Of a stretch of 64,000 bases of DNA, positions 16,516-26,204 are shown piece after piece. Source of the DNA: an uncultured Paracoccaceae bacterium (GTDB lineage Bacteria; Pseudomonadota; Alphaproteobacteria; Rhodobacterales; Rhodobacteraceae); assembly GCA_951812615.1 (NCBI GenBank), contig CATOSU010000001.1, positions 62,001-126,000 on the forward strand, read 5' to 3'. How positions within the stretch are numbered: the first letter of the stretch is position 1; each line of letters starts with the position of its first letter. The notes under the pieces were generated by a model. The model had not been told where the DNA came from and ran no database searches. It saw only the letters and a program-made list of their open reading frames with translations. The translations under genes were made by a program, and so were the position numbers.

Positions 16516-18937
16516 CCGGTCCCTCCTCGGGTGGTGCGAGGTCCTGCAGCTCGGGCGGAACCGGGCGGCCGGCGTAATCCGACAGCGGCTCCGACGCGGC
16601 ATCGCGCAGGGTTTCGGGATTGCGCAGCCACACGTCGCGCTGTGCAAACGGGATCTCGATCCCGGCTTCGGCAAAGCGGGCGTTGATCTGGTGGTTCATC
16701 TCGGACCGGACGGACAGGACCCAGTTGACGTCGCGCAGGATCGCGCGCACCTCGAAATTCAGGCTGTCGGCGCCGAACTCCTTGAACACGATGAACGGCG
16801 CGGGGTTCGACAGCACCATGGGATGCGCCTCGGCCACCTCGCGCAGGATCGTTTCAACAAGCTTGGTGTCGGTGCCATAGGCCACGCCGACCGGCAGGAT
16901 CAGCCGGCCGATGGTGTTGCCGCGGGTGTAACTCGTGACCGTACCGCTCACCAGATCGGCGTTCGGAACGATGACGTCGGTGCGATCGAAGGTTTCGATC
17001 CGGGTCGAGCGGACGGAAATGTCGCGCACATATCCCATGTTCCCGCCGACTTCGATCCAGTCGCCTTCGGCCACCGGGCGTTCGATCAGCAGGATGATGC
17101 CACTGACGAAGTTCGACACGATGTTCTGCAGCCCGAACCCGATCCCGACCGACAGCGCCCCGGCCACGATGGCCAGCGACGACAGGTCGATGCCGGCCAT
17201 GGACACGGCCACCAGTGCCGCGAGGAAAATGCCGACATAGCCGGTGCCCGACACCACCGCGTTCTGCCCGCCCTGATCCAGCGTGGTCCGCGGCAGCAGG
17301 CTGTTCTTCAGCGCGTTCTGGAACATGCGGGTCAGTGTGTAGCCAATGGCAAACGCTACCGCGAAGGTCAGGAAATCGACGGGCGAGATGGTGCTGTCAC
17401 CAATTTCCACACCCTTCAGGAACCGGTCCCAGACTTCCGTCAGATCCGCCTCGCGCGCGCCCCAGACCAGCGCCAGAATCGGCAGCGATCCGATGGCCAG
17501 CACGAAACCGATCAGGATCGGAATGACACTGTCATCGGCGGCTTCGGTCCCGGCGCCGGACAACCAAGCATACAGGTCCCTCAGGAACACCTGCAACACC
17601 AGCAGCAGGCCATAAAGCCCCACGGTCTTGATGAACGGGATCAGGATCGCCTCGGCCATGGCGCCGTAACCGGCCGCGGCCAGCAGCGGTGTCGCCAGCG
17701 CAACCGCCCCGGACGACCATCGGAACAGCGGCCCGATCCATGTCAACCCGGTCCGGCGCGCCGCGTCTTCGCCCTCGGTCCGGCGGGCCTGTTCCTCTTT
17801 CAGTGCCAGCGCTCGCAGCCGGAAGATGACAAAGGCCCCCAAAAGAACAACGGGAAATCCGACCACCCCGCGCACATTATAGGACACGTGCTCGATCTGT
17901 TCAAACAGATCGACAAGGTCGTGAAGCACCAGAACCAGCCCCATCCACAGCACGCTGAGCCGCGCCGCTGACCGGTTTTCCGGCCGGGTTCCGAAGGTCA
18001 TGTCGTCTTCTCTGCGCGGATAAAGCCGCTCGGCAAGCCACTGAAAGCCAAAAACCAGGGCGGCCCAGTACGGCACGGACTTCAGCACCAATTCGCCCCG
18101 CAGGCCCAATATGCCGGATACGGCCACCCCGTGCACGATCAGGTACACGCCGCCCAGCGGCAGGATGATCCGCCCCAGCGATATCAGAAAGCCCCACACG
18201 CCCGATCCGCGCCCGCCCAGCGTGCGCATATAGGCGCCGATCTGTTCCGCCCACCTGCGTCCCCGGATCAGCAGGATCAGCCCCATAGCCAGATACAGAC
18301 TCGCCTCGGGCAGGGTTGCGCGCAGGCGGTTCATTTCGGTCTGGTTGGTCCAGTTTATGCTGGTTTCGCTGCCGACATCGGTGACGGCATCCACAAGGTT
18401 ACGCCACGCCGGCAGCCAGAATTGCGGGTCCAGCGGCGTGTCGGTCCGCCGCATCAGTTCCTGCCGCTGGCGTTCGCGAATGATCCTGTCGATCTCGTTG
18501 ATGATGCCGTCCGCGCGGTTATAGGCCTCGAAGGACACCACCACCGGCACCCGCAGCGTATCGATGCGGTCGTTCAGGTCCGCCCGCAGCAATGCAATTT
18601 CCTCGGGCTCGGTTTCCCCCTCCTCCGGCGGCGGTCCCAACGCCTCCAACTGAGAGGTCAGCGTCGAGATCCGGGCGGAATTCTGAGTCCGGGCCTCTTC
18701 GAACCGGTCCCGGTAGGACGCGATTTCCGCGCGCAGCAACTCCAGCGCCACGTTCGACGCGCGCCCGGCCTCAACCGCCTCTTCCGCCCGCGTGGCAGTG
18801 TCGAGACAGCTTTCGAAATAGTCGCGCTGCTGCTGTGTGATCTGTGCCTGCGCCACGTCCGAGGTCAGAAAAACCGCCACCAGCGCGACGAACAGCGTCC
18901 GCAGGCAGGCGTTCAGGATCGTGGCGCCGCGTATCAT
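16505..18937 (-). CDS. Large mechanosensitive channel, MscS family with DUF3772-type N-terminus
   Basis: This inner-membrane channel of 810 residues is predicted to open under hypo-osmotic tension. A signal peptide (TLFVALVAVFLTSDVAQAQ) is followed by a periplasmic helical region of about 200 residues. A series of membrane segments then leads to the MscS core: the pore helix around LSVGIGFGLQNIVSNFVSG and the beta domain with GDWIEVGGNMGYVRDISVRS. It overlaps cysK by four bases (ATGA), so it belongs to the tellurite/cysteine operon by translation as well as transcription. Confidence 0.88.
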   Translation of the reverse strand: MIRGATILNACLRTLFVALVAVFLTSDVAQAQITQQQRDYFESCLDTATRAEEAVEAGRASNVALELLRAEIASYRDRFEEARTQNSARISTLTSQLEALGPPPEEGETEPEEIALLRADLNDRIDTLRVPVVVSFEAYNRADGIINEIDRIIRERQRQELMRRTDTPLDPQFWLPAWRNLVDAVTDVGSETSINWTNQTEMNRLRATLPEASLYLAMGLILLIRGRRWAEQIGAYMRTLGGRGSGVWGFLISLGRIILPLGGVYLIVHGVAVSGILGLRGELVLKSVPYWAALVFGFQWLAERLYPRREDDMTFGTRPENRSAARLSVLWMGLVLVLHDLVDLFEQIEHVSYNVRGVVGFPVVLLGAFVIFRLRALALKEEQARRTEGEDAARRTGLTWIGPLFRWSSGAVALATPLLAAAGYGAMAEAILIPFIKTVGLYGLLLVLQVFLRDLYAWLSGAGTEAADDSVIPILIGFVLAIGSLPILALVWGAREADLTEVWDRFLKGVEIGDSTISPVDFLTFAVAFAIGYTLTRMFQNALKNSLLPRTTLDQGGQNAVVSGTGYVGIFLAALVAVSMAGIDLSSLAIVAGALSVGIGFGLQNIVSNFVSGIILLIERPVAEGDWIEVGGNMGYVRDISVRSTRIETFDRTDVIVPNADLVSGTVTSYTRGNTIGRLILPVGVAYGTDTKLVETILREVAEAHPMVLSNPAPFIVFKEFGADSLNFEVRAILRDVNWVLSVRSEMNHQINARFAEAGIEIPFAQRDVWLRNPETLRDAASEPLSDYAGRPVPPELQDLAPPEEGPDDH

Positions 18938-19968
18938 GTGTCCACGAAGACGCCCGGGATGCTGGCTGGCGGTGACGTCATCCAGTCCGGCACCGGCAGG
19001 TTCTTTCCGCGCAGGAATTCGGGATTGAACAGCTTGGACTGATAGCGCGTGCCATAGTCGCACAGCAGGGTCACGATGGTGTGCCCCGGACCCATTTCAC
19101 GCGCCAGCCGCACGGCGCCTGCAATATTGATTCCGGTCGATCCGCCCATACACAGGCCCTCGTCCTTCAGCAGGTCGAACACGTATGGCAGCGCCTCTTC
19201 GTCCGGGACCTGATACAACATGTCGGGCGTGAACCCTTCGAGGTTCGCGGTGATCCGCCCCTGCCCGATACCTTCGGTGATCGAACTGCCTTCCGGCTTG
19301 GCCTCGCCGTCGCGGTAGAGGCTGAACACGCCCGACCCCATCGGATCCGCCAGCGCGATTTTCACCCCTTTCGGCTGCAGCGCCATGCCCACGCCGGCCA
19401 GCGTACCACCGGACCCGACGGCGCTGACAAAGCCATCAACCTTGCCCCCGGTCTGCTCCCAGATCTCGGGGCCGGTGGTTTCGACATGTGCCTGCCGGTT
19501 GGCCACGTTGTCGAACTGGTTCGCCCAGATCGCGCCGTTGGGTTCGCTCTTGGCCAGCTTCTGCGCCAAACGGTCGGAATAGCGCACATAGTTGTTCGGG
19601 TTGCGATAGGGCGCCGCCGGCACCTGAACCAGCTCGGCCCCCGCCAGCCGCAGCATATCCTTCTTTTCTTCACTCTGGGTCTCGGGGATCACGATCACTG
19701 TCTTGAACCCCATCGACGCCCCGACCAGCGCCAGCCCGATACCGGTATTGCCGGCGGTGCCTTCGACGATTGTCCCGCCCGGCTTGAGATCCCCCCGCGC
19801 AACCGCGTCGCGGGTGATGAACAGCGCCGCCCGGTCCTTCACGGACTGACCGGGGTTCATGAACTCCGCTTTACCGAGGATTTCGCAGCCGGTTTCCTCG
19901 CTGGCTTTTCTGAGCCGGATCAGTGGTGTGTGTCCGACCGCATCGGCAAGGTCGCGTGCAATGCGCAT
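18934..19968 (-). CDS. cysK: Cysteine synthase A (O-acetylserine sulfhydrylase)
   Basis: This PLP enzyme makes cysteine from O-acetylserine and sulfide. It has 344 residues; the PLP lysine is Lys44 in NPGQSVKDRAA, and the phosphate/substrate loop is EGTAGNTGIGLA. It lies directly downstream of trgA and trgB, the arrangement reported for the Rhodobacter sphaeroides tellurite-resistance locus, where cysK contributes to resistance. The C-terminus is slightly longer than in typical CysK. Confidence 0.92.
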   Translation of the reverse strand: MRIARDLADAVGHTPLIRLRKASEETGCEILGKAEFMNPGQSVKDRAALFITRDAVARGDLKPGGTIVEGTAGNTGIGLALVGASMGFKTVIVIPETQSEEKKDMLRLAGAELVQVPAAPYRNPNNYVRYSDRLAQKLAKSEPNGAIWANQFDNVANRQAHVETTGPEIWEQTGGKVDGFVSAVGSGGTLAGVGMALQPKGVKIALADPMGSGVFSLYRDGEAKPEGSSITEGIGQGRITANLEGFTPDMLYQVPDEEALPYVFDLLKDEGLCMGGSTGINIAGAVRLAREMGPGHTIVTLLCDYGTRYQSKLFNPEFLRGKNLPVPDWMTSPPASIPGVFVDT

Positions 19969-20019
19969 GATGCCTCCAAAGAAGATACAATTCAGATGTA
20001 GCCGCGCCTCCGCGCGACC

Positions 20020-21108
20020 TCAAGCCATCGCGCGCAACCGATCACGGTGCCGGGCCAGGTAATGGCCCAGCGCAATGACCGGCAGGATGCTGTATTTCTG
20101 CCTGTCGATCCCGTCGATAAACGTGTCGAAGCCGAGCACCTCGCGCCGGATATCTTCGCCTTCGCTCTCCACGCCAACCGCATCGACCATGTGCGACAGG
20201 TCCGTCAGCCCGACAAACAGATGCAACCGGTCTGACAGCACCCCGGGGCTGGCATGGGTCGGACCCAGCAATTCGAGATGCCACAGCGTCAGCCCCGCCT
20301 CCTCCATCGCCTCGCGATGTGCGGTCTCTTCCGGGGTTTCGCCCGGATCGACCAGACCGGCCACCGGCTCCCACGCCCAGGGCGAATTGGAACCGCCGAT
20401 GAACAGGGGCGCGCGAAACTGCTGGATCAGCAACACCTGATCCGTCACCGGATCATATGGCAACACGCCTGATGCCTCGCCCAGCATCATCGCACCCCGG
20501 TTGACGACAGCGCTCATGGTGCCGTCCTGCTTGCGGAACTGCAGGTCCATTTCACGCACGGAGAAGAAATTCAGATAGGGCTGATGCAGCGCGTGCACGA
20601 TCACGTCGGTATCAGGATCGTGGCCGGGTTCCGGCGGCAGCGCCTGCGCCCGGTCCCACAGTTCGGCCCGCGACAGGATCGGCGCCAGACGCTGCGCCAG
20701 CCCCCCGGCACCATAGCTGTGCCGGTGCGCCATGATCTCCTGCGCGGCCCATCTGGTTTTGCCGGCCCGGTGCGCCCGCCACTCTGCCTGCGACCAGTCC
20801 GCTCCACCCGGATCTTCCGCCGCCGGCGCCAGCGCCGGCTGCCCCGCAATCGTCACCGGGGCCAGCATCACACCAAACACGTCAAGGTAATAGGTCAGCC
20901 GCGCCCGCGCCGCTTCCGGCAGGTCCGGATACAGGGTTCCCGGCGTGGTCCGCCCGGCGGCCGGTGCAGCCACGGCAAGATCGCCACCGGCAACCTGCAC
21001 GGGCCGGTGATCCGAAAGCACGGCTTCGGTGCACGCACCGGTGTCCGGCCCCAGAACAAGCGCGGCAAGGGGCGCGTCGCTCAACGCGCCGCACAGGAAA
21101 ATATTCAT
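20020..21108 (-). CDS. trgB: TrgB-like Nudix hydrolase with N-terminal cyclotransferase-like domain
   Basis: This is a two-domain protein of 362 residues. The C-terminal part has a canonical Nudix box (GLVDPGETPEETAHREAMEE at residues 251-270, continuing AGL) and resembles ADP-ribose pyrophosphatases. Residues 1 to about 150 start FLCGALSDAPLAALVLG, resembling the gamma-glutamylcyclotransferase-like fold. Its position between trgA and cysK matches TrgB of R. sphaeroides, which is linked to tellurite resistance. The actual substrate is not known from sequence. Confidence 0.85.
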   Translation of the reverse strand: MNIFLCGALSDAPLAALVLGPDTGACTEAVLSDHRPVQVAGGDLAVAAPAAGRTTPGTLYPDLPEAARARLTYYLDVFGVMLAPVTIAGQPALAPAAEDPGGADWSQAEWRAHRAGKTRWAAQEIMAHRHSYGAGGLAQRLAPILSRAELWDRAQALPPEPGHDPDTDVIVHALHQPYLNFFSVREMDLQFRKQDGTMSAVVNRGAMMLGEASGVLPYDPVTDQVLLIQQFRAPLFIGGSNSPWAWEPVAGLVDPGETPEETAHREAMEEAGLTLWHLELLGPTHASPGVLSDRLHLFVGLTDLSHMVDAVGVESEGEDIRREVLGFDTFIDGIDRQKYSILPVIALGHYLARHRDRLRAMA

Positions 21109-21135
21109 GAAATCAACGGTCCGTGTTTTTGCGGA

Positions 21136-21576
21136 TCAACGGAACCGTTTTGCCGCGAACTCTCCGGCAAGGCCAGCCAAAACCCCGCCAACCAACAGCG
21201 TGACAACGATGTTCTGCACGAAAATCATCGCCCCGTATTCGAAACCCAGCTCGAAAATCGCGATGACCGATTCGAATGGCCCGTCATACCGGCGGTCCAT
21301 GGCCCGCGAAAACATCTCCAGCGCGCCGTAGATGAACAGGCACCAGAACATCATCGCCAGCATCCCGGTCAGACCGTTGGTGATCCCCGTCAGGATCCCC
21401 CGGCCCGTCCGCGGCCCCATCACGACCCAGCCCATCACCAGCCCCGCGGCGATATTGACATAGGTGAACATGCCGAAATCCGTGCCCTCCGGCATCAGCG
21501 GCATAACCTGCCCGGACACGATAAACGCCAGTATCCCCAGTGCCACGGCTGAAAACAGGCGGCCACCCGTTGGCAT
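21136..21576 (-). CDS. trgA: TrgA family membrane protein (tellurite resistance)
   Basis: This is a small integral membrane protein of 146 residues with about four hydrophobic segments, for example FSAVALGILAFIVSGQVMPL near the N-terminus. It matches the TrgA family found almost only in Rhodobacteraceae and lies next to trgB and cysK. Its ATG overlaps the stop of the upstream cfa gene (TGATG), so it is translated with it. The molecular function is unknown. Confidence 0.85.
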   Translation of the reverse strand: MPTGGRLFSAVALGILAFIVSGQVMPLMPEGTDFGMFTYVNIAAGLVMGWVVMGPRTGRGILTGITNGLTGMLAMMFWCLFIYGALEMFSRAMDRRYDGPFESVIAIFELGFEYGAMIFVQNIVVTLLVGGVLAGLAGEFAAKRFR

Positions 21577-22784
21577 CAGGCGGGCCTCTGCACAGTGATC
21601 TGGGTCACGTCCACATTGGCGTTGTCAAAGGCTGCGGCACAGGAGGTCAGATAGAAATTCCACATCCGGCGGAACCGGTCATCAAACCCCATCGCCGAAA
21701 CCTGATCCCATTTCGCGTTGAAAGTATCATGCCAGCGCCGGAGCGTCAGATCATAGCTTGCCCCGAACTCCCGCGACCGGACAAATCCCAGCCCCGCGGC
21801 ATTCACCTGCTCGCGCAGAACCGTCGGGCTGGGCAGCATCCCGCCCGGAAAGATGTATTTCTGAATGAAGTCGACCCCGCGCCGGTACACCTCCCACCGC
21901 CGGTCCGCGATAGTGATGATCTGCAGCGTTGCGTTGCGGCCCGGTTTCAGGCGGTCGCGCAGCGTGCTGAAATAGACCGGCCAGTATTTCTCGCCCACGG
22001 CTTCGAACATCTCGATGCTGGCGATGCCGTCATAAACGCCTTTTTCGTCGCGATAATCCTGCAGTTTCAACTCAACGGAATCCGACAGGCCCGCCCGCTC
22101 GATCCGTTCGCGGGCGAATTTCAGCTGCTCCTTGCTGATCGTCAGGCCGGTGACCTTCAGACCGCGCTCCTTGGCTGCGTATTCCGCGAATCCGCCCCAG
22201 CCACAGCCGATTTCCAGCACATGGTCCCCGGGCTTTGCACCCATCTGATCGACCATCGACGCGTATTTGGCGATCTGGGCCGCTTCCATGCTTTCCTGGC
22301 CGGTCTCGAACAGGGCGCTGGAATAGGTCATCGTATCGTCGAGCCAAAGACCATAGAAATCATTGCCCAGATCGTAGTGGTAGGAAATGTTCTTGCGCGC
22401 CTGCGCCTTGTGATTGCGCTGCAGCCAGAACCGGAACCGCTCCAGCGCCCGGATCAGCGGGCGCGCAGCAATGTCATCATAGATGGTGTCGTCGTCCATA
22501 TGGACCTTGTCCATCAACGCCTGCAAATCCGGCGTGCTCCACCAGCCATCCAGATACGCGTCGCAAAATCCCAGCTCACCTTCCCGGATCAGCCGCCCGA
22601 ACACATCCGGATTGCGGATCTCGATCTGGGTCGCCGGGCCGGGATGCTCTCCCTGAGCGCGGAACACGCGGCCATCCGGCAACACGATATCCAGCCGTCC
22701 GTGGTCCATGCGTTTTGCAAAGGCGAAAGCCTGAACGAAGTAGCGGGGCAAGTTCTTTTGCCCTTCAGTTGAAGTCAGGATCAT
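21576..22784 (-). CDS. cfa: Cyclopropane-fatty-acyl-phospholipid synthase family methyltransferase
   Basis: This SAM-dependent enzyme is predicted to methylenate unsaturated acyl chains of membrane phospholipids. The SAM-binding motif VLEIGCGWGGFAEYAA lies near residue 175, and family motifs YHYDLGNDFYGLWLDDTMTY and GLTISKEQLKFA are present; about 402 residues. Start 22784 is preferred by spacing from AGGGA, with ATG at 22790 as an alternative. It heads the tightly packed cfa-trgA-trgB-cysK-mscS-alaX series, which suggests a membrane and oxidant stress operon. Confidence 0.88.
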   Translation of the reverse strand: MILTSTEGQKNLPRYFVQAFAFAKRMDHGRLDIVLPDGRVFRAQGEHPGPATQIEIRNPDVFGRLIREGELGFCDAYLDGWWSTPDLQALMDKVHMDDDTIYDDIAARPLIRALERFRFWLQRNHKAQARKNISYHYDLGNDFYGLWLDDTMTYSSALFETGQESMEAAQIAKYASMVDQMGAKPGDHVLEIGCGWGGFAEYAAKERGLKVTGLTISKEQLKFARERIERAGLSDSVELKLQDYRDEKGVYDGIASIEMFEAVGEKYWPVYFSTLRDRLKPGRNATLQIITIADRRWEVYRRGVDFIQKYIFPGGMLPSPTVLREQVNAAGLGFVRSREFGASYDLTLRRWHDTFNAKWDQVSAMGFDDRFRRMWNFYLTSCAAAFDNANVDVTQITVQRPA

Positions 22785-22844
22785 AAGCATTCCCTGTTTT
22801 TCTTTTTTCGCAGGCTAGGTTGGGATGCGCGATCAGGCAAGTAT

Positions 22845-24278
22845 TCACAGAACCGAACTTGCGGCTTTGAATGCCCCGTAGGCCTGCAGAGCACGCTCGC
22901 GGCCCTCGGCCAGCGGCACAACCGGGGCCGGATAAGGTGCATCCGGGCGCATCCGCCACGCGCGCGGCACGGCTTCGAAATAGCTCAGCGCGGTGTCCTC
23001 CGGCACCCTTGCCCCCTCGGCGATCCACCGCCGCCGGTATTGCCCGTCCGGGTCGAACTTCGCCGCCTGCGTGGCCGGATTGAACACCCGGAAATAGGGC
23101 GCGGCGTCCGGCCCACAGCCCGCAACCCACTGCCAGCCCAGCGCGTTCGAGGCCGGATCCCAGTCCGTCAGGCAGTCCGCTAACCAGTCCATCCCGATTT
23201 TCCAGTGTGCCCCCAGATGCTTGGTCAGGTAGCTGGCAACGATCATCCTGACCCGGTTGTGCATCCTGCCGGTCACGTACATTTCCCGCAGCCCGGCATC
23301 CACGATGTCGACACCGGTCCGGGCCTGACGCCACGCTGCGACCTCGGGCCGGGCGGGATCCGCTGACCACAGGAACCTGTCCCAGTCGCTGCGCCAGCTG
23401 CGGGTCAGGATATGCGGCGTGTGATACATCAGGTGGCAGGCAAATTCGCGCCAGACCAGTTCCCGCTGGAACGGTTCCGCCCCGCCCCGGCCCTCGGCCT
23501 GCGCCCGCACCCCCGCGTGCCACGCCTGATGCGGAGAGATTTCGCCAAGCGTCAGATGTTCCGACAGGCCCGAGGTTGCCGCCCGGCCCGGCAAGTCCCG
23601 GTCCGCGCCATACCGGTCAATTGCTTCGGCCATGAACCGGCCCAACCGGTCCTGCGCGGCCTCCTCTCCGACGCGCTGATGCGGCGCCAACACTGCGGCC
23701 CCCCGGCCCATCGCGGCACCCAGCCGCCAGTCCGCCAAGTCCTCGCTCGCCGGCCAGACCGACGGTGCCGGAATTGCGCGCGGGACCGGCAGCGGTGTTT
23801 CCACGGGACGCGCGCGCACCGCTTTCCACATCGGCGTAAAAACCCGGTAATATCCGCCGTCCCGGTTGCGCACGCTGTCAGGCTCGAACAGAACGTGCCC
23901 GCCAAAAGACCGCGCACCGATCCCCTGATGTTTCAGTTCCACCCGGATCTCGGCGTCCCGCACGATGGATGCCGGATCATATAGCCGGGACCAGAACACC
24001 TCTGACGCGCCGGTTTGCCGGATCAGCTCGCGCAACACCTCCAGCGCCGGGCCCCGCCGGAACACCATCCGCGATCCGACATGTGCAAACCTGTCGCGCA
24101 GGTGTTCCAGCGCCAGACCCAACCGCCACAGCGGCGCCGACCCGATGGCCTCGGTTTCCGGGTCGAGAATAAAAACCGGGATCACCGGGCGGCCGCCGGC
24201 ACAGGCAGCCGTCAGCGCCGGATGATCACTCAGCCGCAGGTCCCTGCGCAACCACAGCAGGATGGGACGGTCGGACAT
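22845..24278 (-). CDS. phrB: Deoxyribodipyrimidine photo-lyase (class I cryptochrome/photolyase)
   Basis: This light-driven enzyme repairs cyclobutane pyrimidine dimers using FADH- and an antenna chromophore. The 477-residue protein has the N-terminal photolyase alpha/beta domain (ILLWLRRDLRLSDHPAL) and the FAD-binding helical domain with the conserved region TGRMHNRVRMIVASYLTKHL and DWLADCLTDWDPASNALGWQ. The start at 24278 begins the conserved N-terminus; a start 15 bases upstream is possible. It is separated from cfa by about 60 bases and may share its transcript. Confidence 0.92.
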   Translation of the reverse strand: MSDRPILLWLRRDLRLSDHPALTAACAGGRPVIPVFILDPETEAIGSAPLWRLGLALEHLRDRFAHVGSRMVFRRGPALEVLRELIRQTGASEVFWSRLYDPASIVRDAEIRVELKHQGIGARSFGGHVLFEPDSVRNRDGGYYRVFTPMWKAVRARPVETPLPVPRAIPAPSVWPASEDLADWRLGAAMGRGAAVLAPHQRVGEEAAQDRLGRFMAEAIDRYGADRDLPGRAATSGLSEHLTLGEISPHQAWHAGVRAQAEGRGGAEPFQRELVWREFACHLMYHTPHILTRSWRSDWDRFLWSADPARPEVAAWRQARTGVDIVDAGLREMYVTGRMHNRVRMIVASYLTKHLGAHWKIGMDWLADCLTDWDPASNALGWQWVAGCGPDAAPYFRVFNPATQAAKFDPDGQYRRRWIAEGARVPEDTALSYFEAVPRAWRMRPDAPYPAPVVPLAEGRERALQAYGAFKAASSVL

Positions 24279-24326
24279 ATCGCTCTCGCGCATTTGCGAA
24301 AGATACGTGCCCCCGCCCCGGGCGGA

Positions 24327-25550
24327 TCACAAAACCGCGTCCAGCGCCTCCAGCAACTGATCGATCTCCGCCCGCGACGTATAATGCACAAAGCTCAGCC
24401 GCAGCACCCCACGCTCCGGGGACACGCCCAGCGCGTCCAGCGGCCGGACCGCGTAAAAGTCACCGCCGCAGGCCATGATGCCATGCCCGGCCAGTTCTGC
24501 GGCCACCGGCTCGGCCGGGCGGTTCAGCGCGACCGCAACGGTCGGCGCACGATCCACCGCATCCGACGGGCCGATCAGGCGCAGGTCGTTGCGATCCGCC
24601 AGCGCGTCCAGCACCGGCTGCAACAACGTCACCTCCTGCTCACGCATCAGGTCGTGGACAAAACCGGCGCGGTCGGCACCTGATCCGCCCGGGCCGCCAT
24701 GATGGTCGTGCAGCAGGTCGATGTAATCCGCCATCCCCGCCGACGCCGCCACCTGCGCGTGATCGGGACCGGCCGGCGTGAACCGTTTGAACAGTGTGTC
24801 CGCGTTGAAATAATGCGCCTGGTTCGGCAGCATTTCTGCCAGCGCCCGCCGCATCACCATCAGCCCCTGATGCGGGCCATAGGTCTTGTAAGCCGAGAAC
24901 AGGTAGATATCCGGCCCCATCTGCCCGACATTCGGCAGCCCGTGCGGCGCATAAGACACCCCGTCGACACAGACAAACGCCCCGGCGGCATGCGCGATCG
25001 CGGTAATCTCGGTCACCGGGTTGATCTCCCCGATCACGTTCGAACAATGCGGGAAACAGACCAGCCGGACCCGCTCGTCCAGCAGCGGTTCCAGATCTTC
25101 GGGGTTCAGATGCCCGGTGCCCGGGTCGATACGCCATTCCCGGATCTCGATCCCGTCTGCCTGCAGCCGCCGCCAGCAGCCCGAATTTGCCTCGTGATCC
25201 TGATTGGTCACCACGATGGCCTCGCCCGGCGACATCCATTGCCGGAACGCCTGTGACAGCACATAGGTGTTTTGCGAGGTCGACGGACCAAAGCTCAGCT
25301 CGTCCGTGTCCACCCCGAGGATCGCCGCCAGACGGGTCTGCGCCTCGTCCATCTCCTCCCCGGCCAGCCGGCTGACTTCGAACGGCGCATAGGGCTGGAC
25401 CTTGCGCTCCGTGTAGAACCGGGTCAGCCGGTCCACGACCTGCCGGCAGGGATAGGACCCACCGGCATTTTCAAAAAACGCCTGCCCCTGCAATGCGGGC
25501 TGGGCGAAGGCCGGGAATTGCGCCCGGACGAAGTCGAGATCAAGCGTCAT
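24327..25550 (-). CDS. Class V aminotransferase, cysteine desulfurase-like
   Basis: This is a PLP-dependent fold type I enzyme of 407 residues. Lys in LFSAYKTYGPHQG is the expected PLP lysine, and PHCSNVIGEINPV is the region conserved in SufS/CsdA-like proteins. No SUF or ISC genes are adjacent. The absence of a clear catalytic-cysteine loop means it may be a lyase or aminotransferase related to desulfurases rather than a true cysteine desulfurase. It starts 43 bases downstream of the His-rich periplasmic protein gene. Confidence 0.8.
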   Translation of the reverse strand: MTLDLDFVRAQFPAFAQPALQGQAFFENAGGSYPCRQVVDRLTRFYTERKVQPYAPFEVSRLAGEEMDEAQTRLAAILGVDTDELSFGPSTSQNTYVLSQAFRQWMSPGEAIVVTNQDHEANSGCWRRLQADGIEIREWRIDPGTGHLNPEDLEPLLDERVRLVCFPHCSNVIGEINPVTEITAIAHAAGAFVCVDGVSYAPHGLPNVGQMGPDIYLFSAYKTYGPHQGLMVMRRALAEMLPNQAHYFNADTLFKRFTPAGPDHAQVAASAGMADYIDLLHDHHGGPGGSGADRAGFVHDLMREQEVTLLQPVLDALADRNDLRLIGPSDAVDRAPTVAVALNRPAEPVAAELAGHGIMACGGDFYAVRPLDALGVSPERGVLRLSFVHYTSRAEIDQLLEALDAVL

Positions 25551-25593
25551 GCGCCGCACTCAACCGCAATCGGCGCGGGCGCACAAGGGCCGG

Positions 25594-26151
25594 TCAGTGT
25601 GGGGATTTCCCGACCGCCATTGCCAGATGATGGGCCTGATGGTGCATGCCGTCCGCCATCACCCCGAAAAAACCCAGTGCCCGGATCTTGGCCGCGTCCT
25701 CCTCTGCCCCGGTAACCTCCAGCACCGCCCCGGCGGCGTCCGTCAGCGCGGTCAGACGCCAGCCGCCGACACCATCCATCACCGCCGCATGCGCCGGCAC
25801 CATCCGGTGCAGCGAGGCAACGACATCCGGCGCGCCGGTCACCTCGAAGCGGGCTCCGCCGGGCAGGTCGCTGGTGGTGACCTCGGCCAGCAGGGTGACA
25901 TTGTTCATGTCCACCAGATGTTCGCGAAGCGCGGCGATGTTCACCTCCGCCCAGTCGGTCTCCGGGTCCGCCAGCAGGATCGCCACGATCTCGCCAATCG
26001 CGGCAAAGGCGCCCTGCCCCGGTTCCAGCGGCGCGGCTTCGGGCGCGGAATGCGCAGCGTGCGCGGCTGAATGATCATGCGTCTGGCCCAGCGCGGCCAT
26101 CGGGGCCAAAGACAGGCCAAGCACAAGAATGGCGGTTTTGGGTCTGAACAT
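25594..26151 (-). CDS. Secreted histidine-rich protein of unknown function
   Basis: The 185-residue protein begins with a signal peptide (TAILVLGLSLAPMAALGQ) followed by a His-rich stretch, HDHSAAHAAHSAPEAA, and ends with another His cluster (GMHHQAHHLAMAVGKSPH). The His-rich ends suggest metal binding in the periplasm. The body shows no domain I recognise. It is divergent from a Crp-type regulator 53 bases away, which may control it. Confidence 0.7.
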   Translation of the reverse strand: MFRPKTAILVLGLSLAPMAALGQTHDHSAAHAAHSAPEAAPLEPGQGAFAAIGEIVAILLADPETDWAEVNIAALREHLVDMNNVTLLAEVTTSDLPGGARFEVTGAPDVVASLHRMVPAHAAVMDGVGGWRLTALTDAAGAVLEVTGAEEDAAKIRALGFFGVMADGMHHQAHHLAMAVGKSPH

Positions 26152-26204
26152 CGCAAGCTCCTGACTGTGCTCCGGTCAATTGCCACGGTTCGGCGGATCG
26201 GCAT

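Noticed and set aside
16508-17971. Plus-strand open frame of about 487 codons
   Set aside because: It is antisense to the MscS-family channel and has low-complexity composition.
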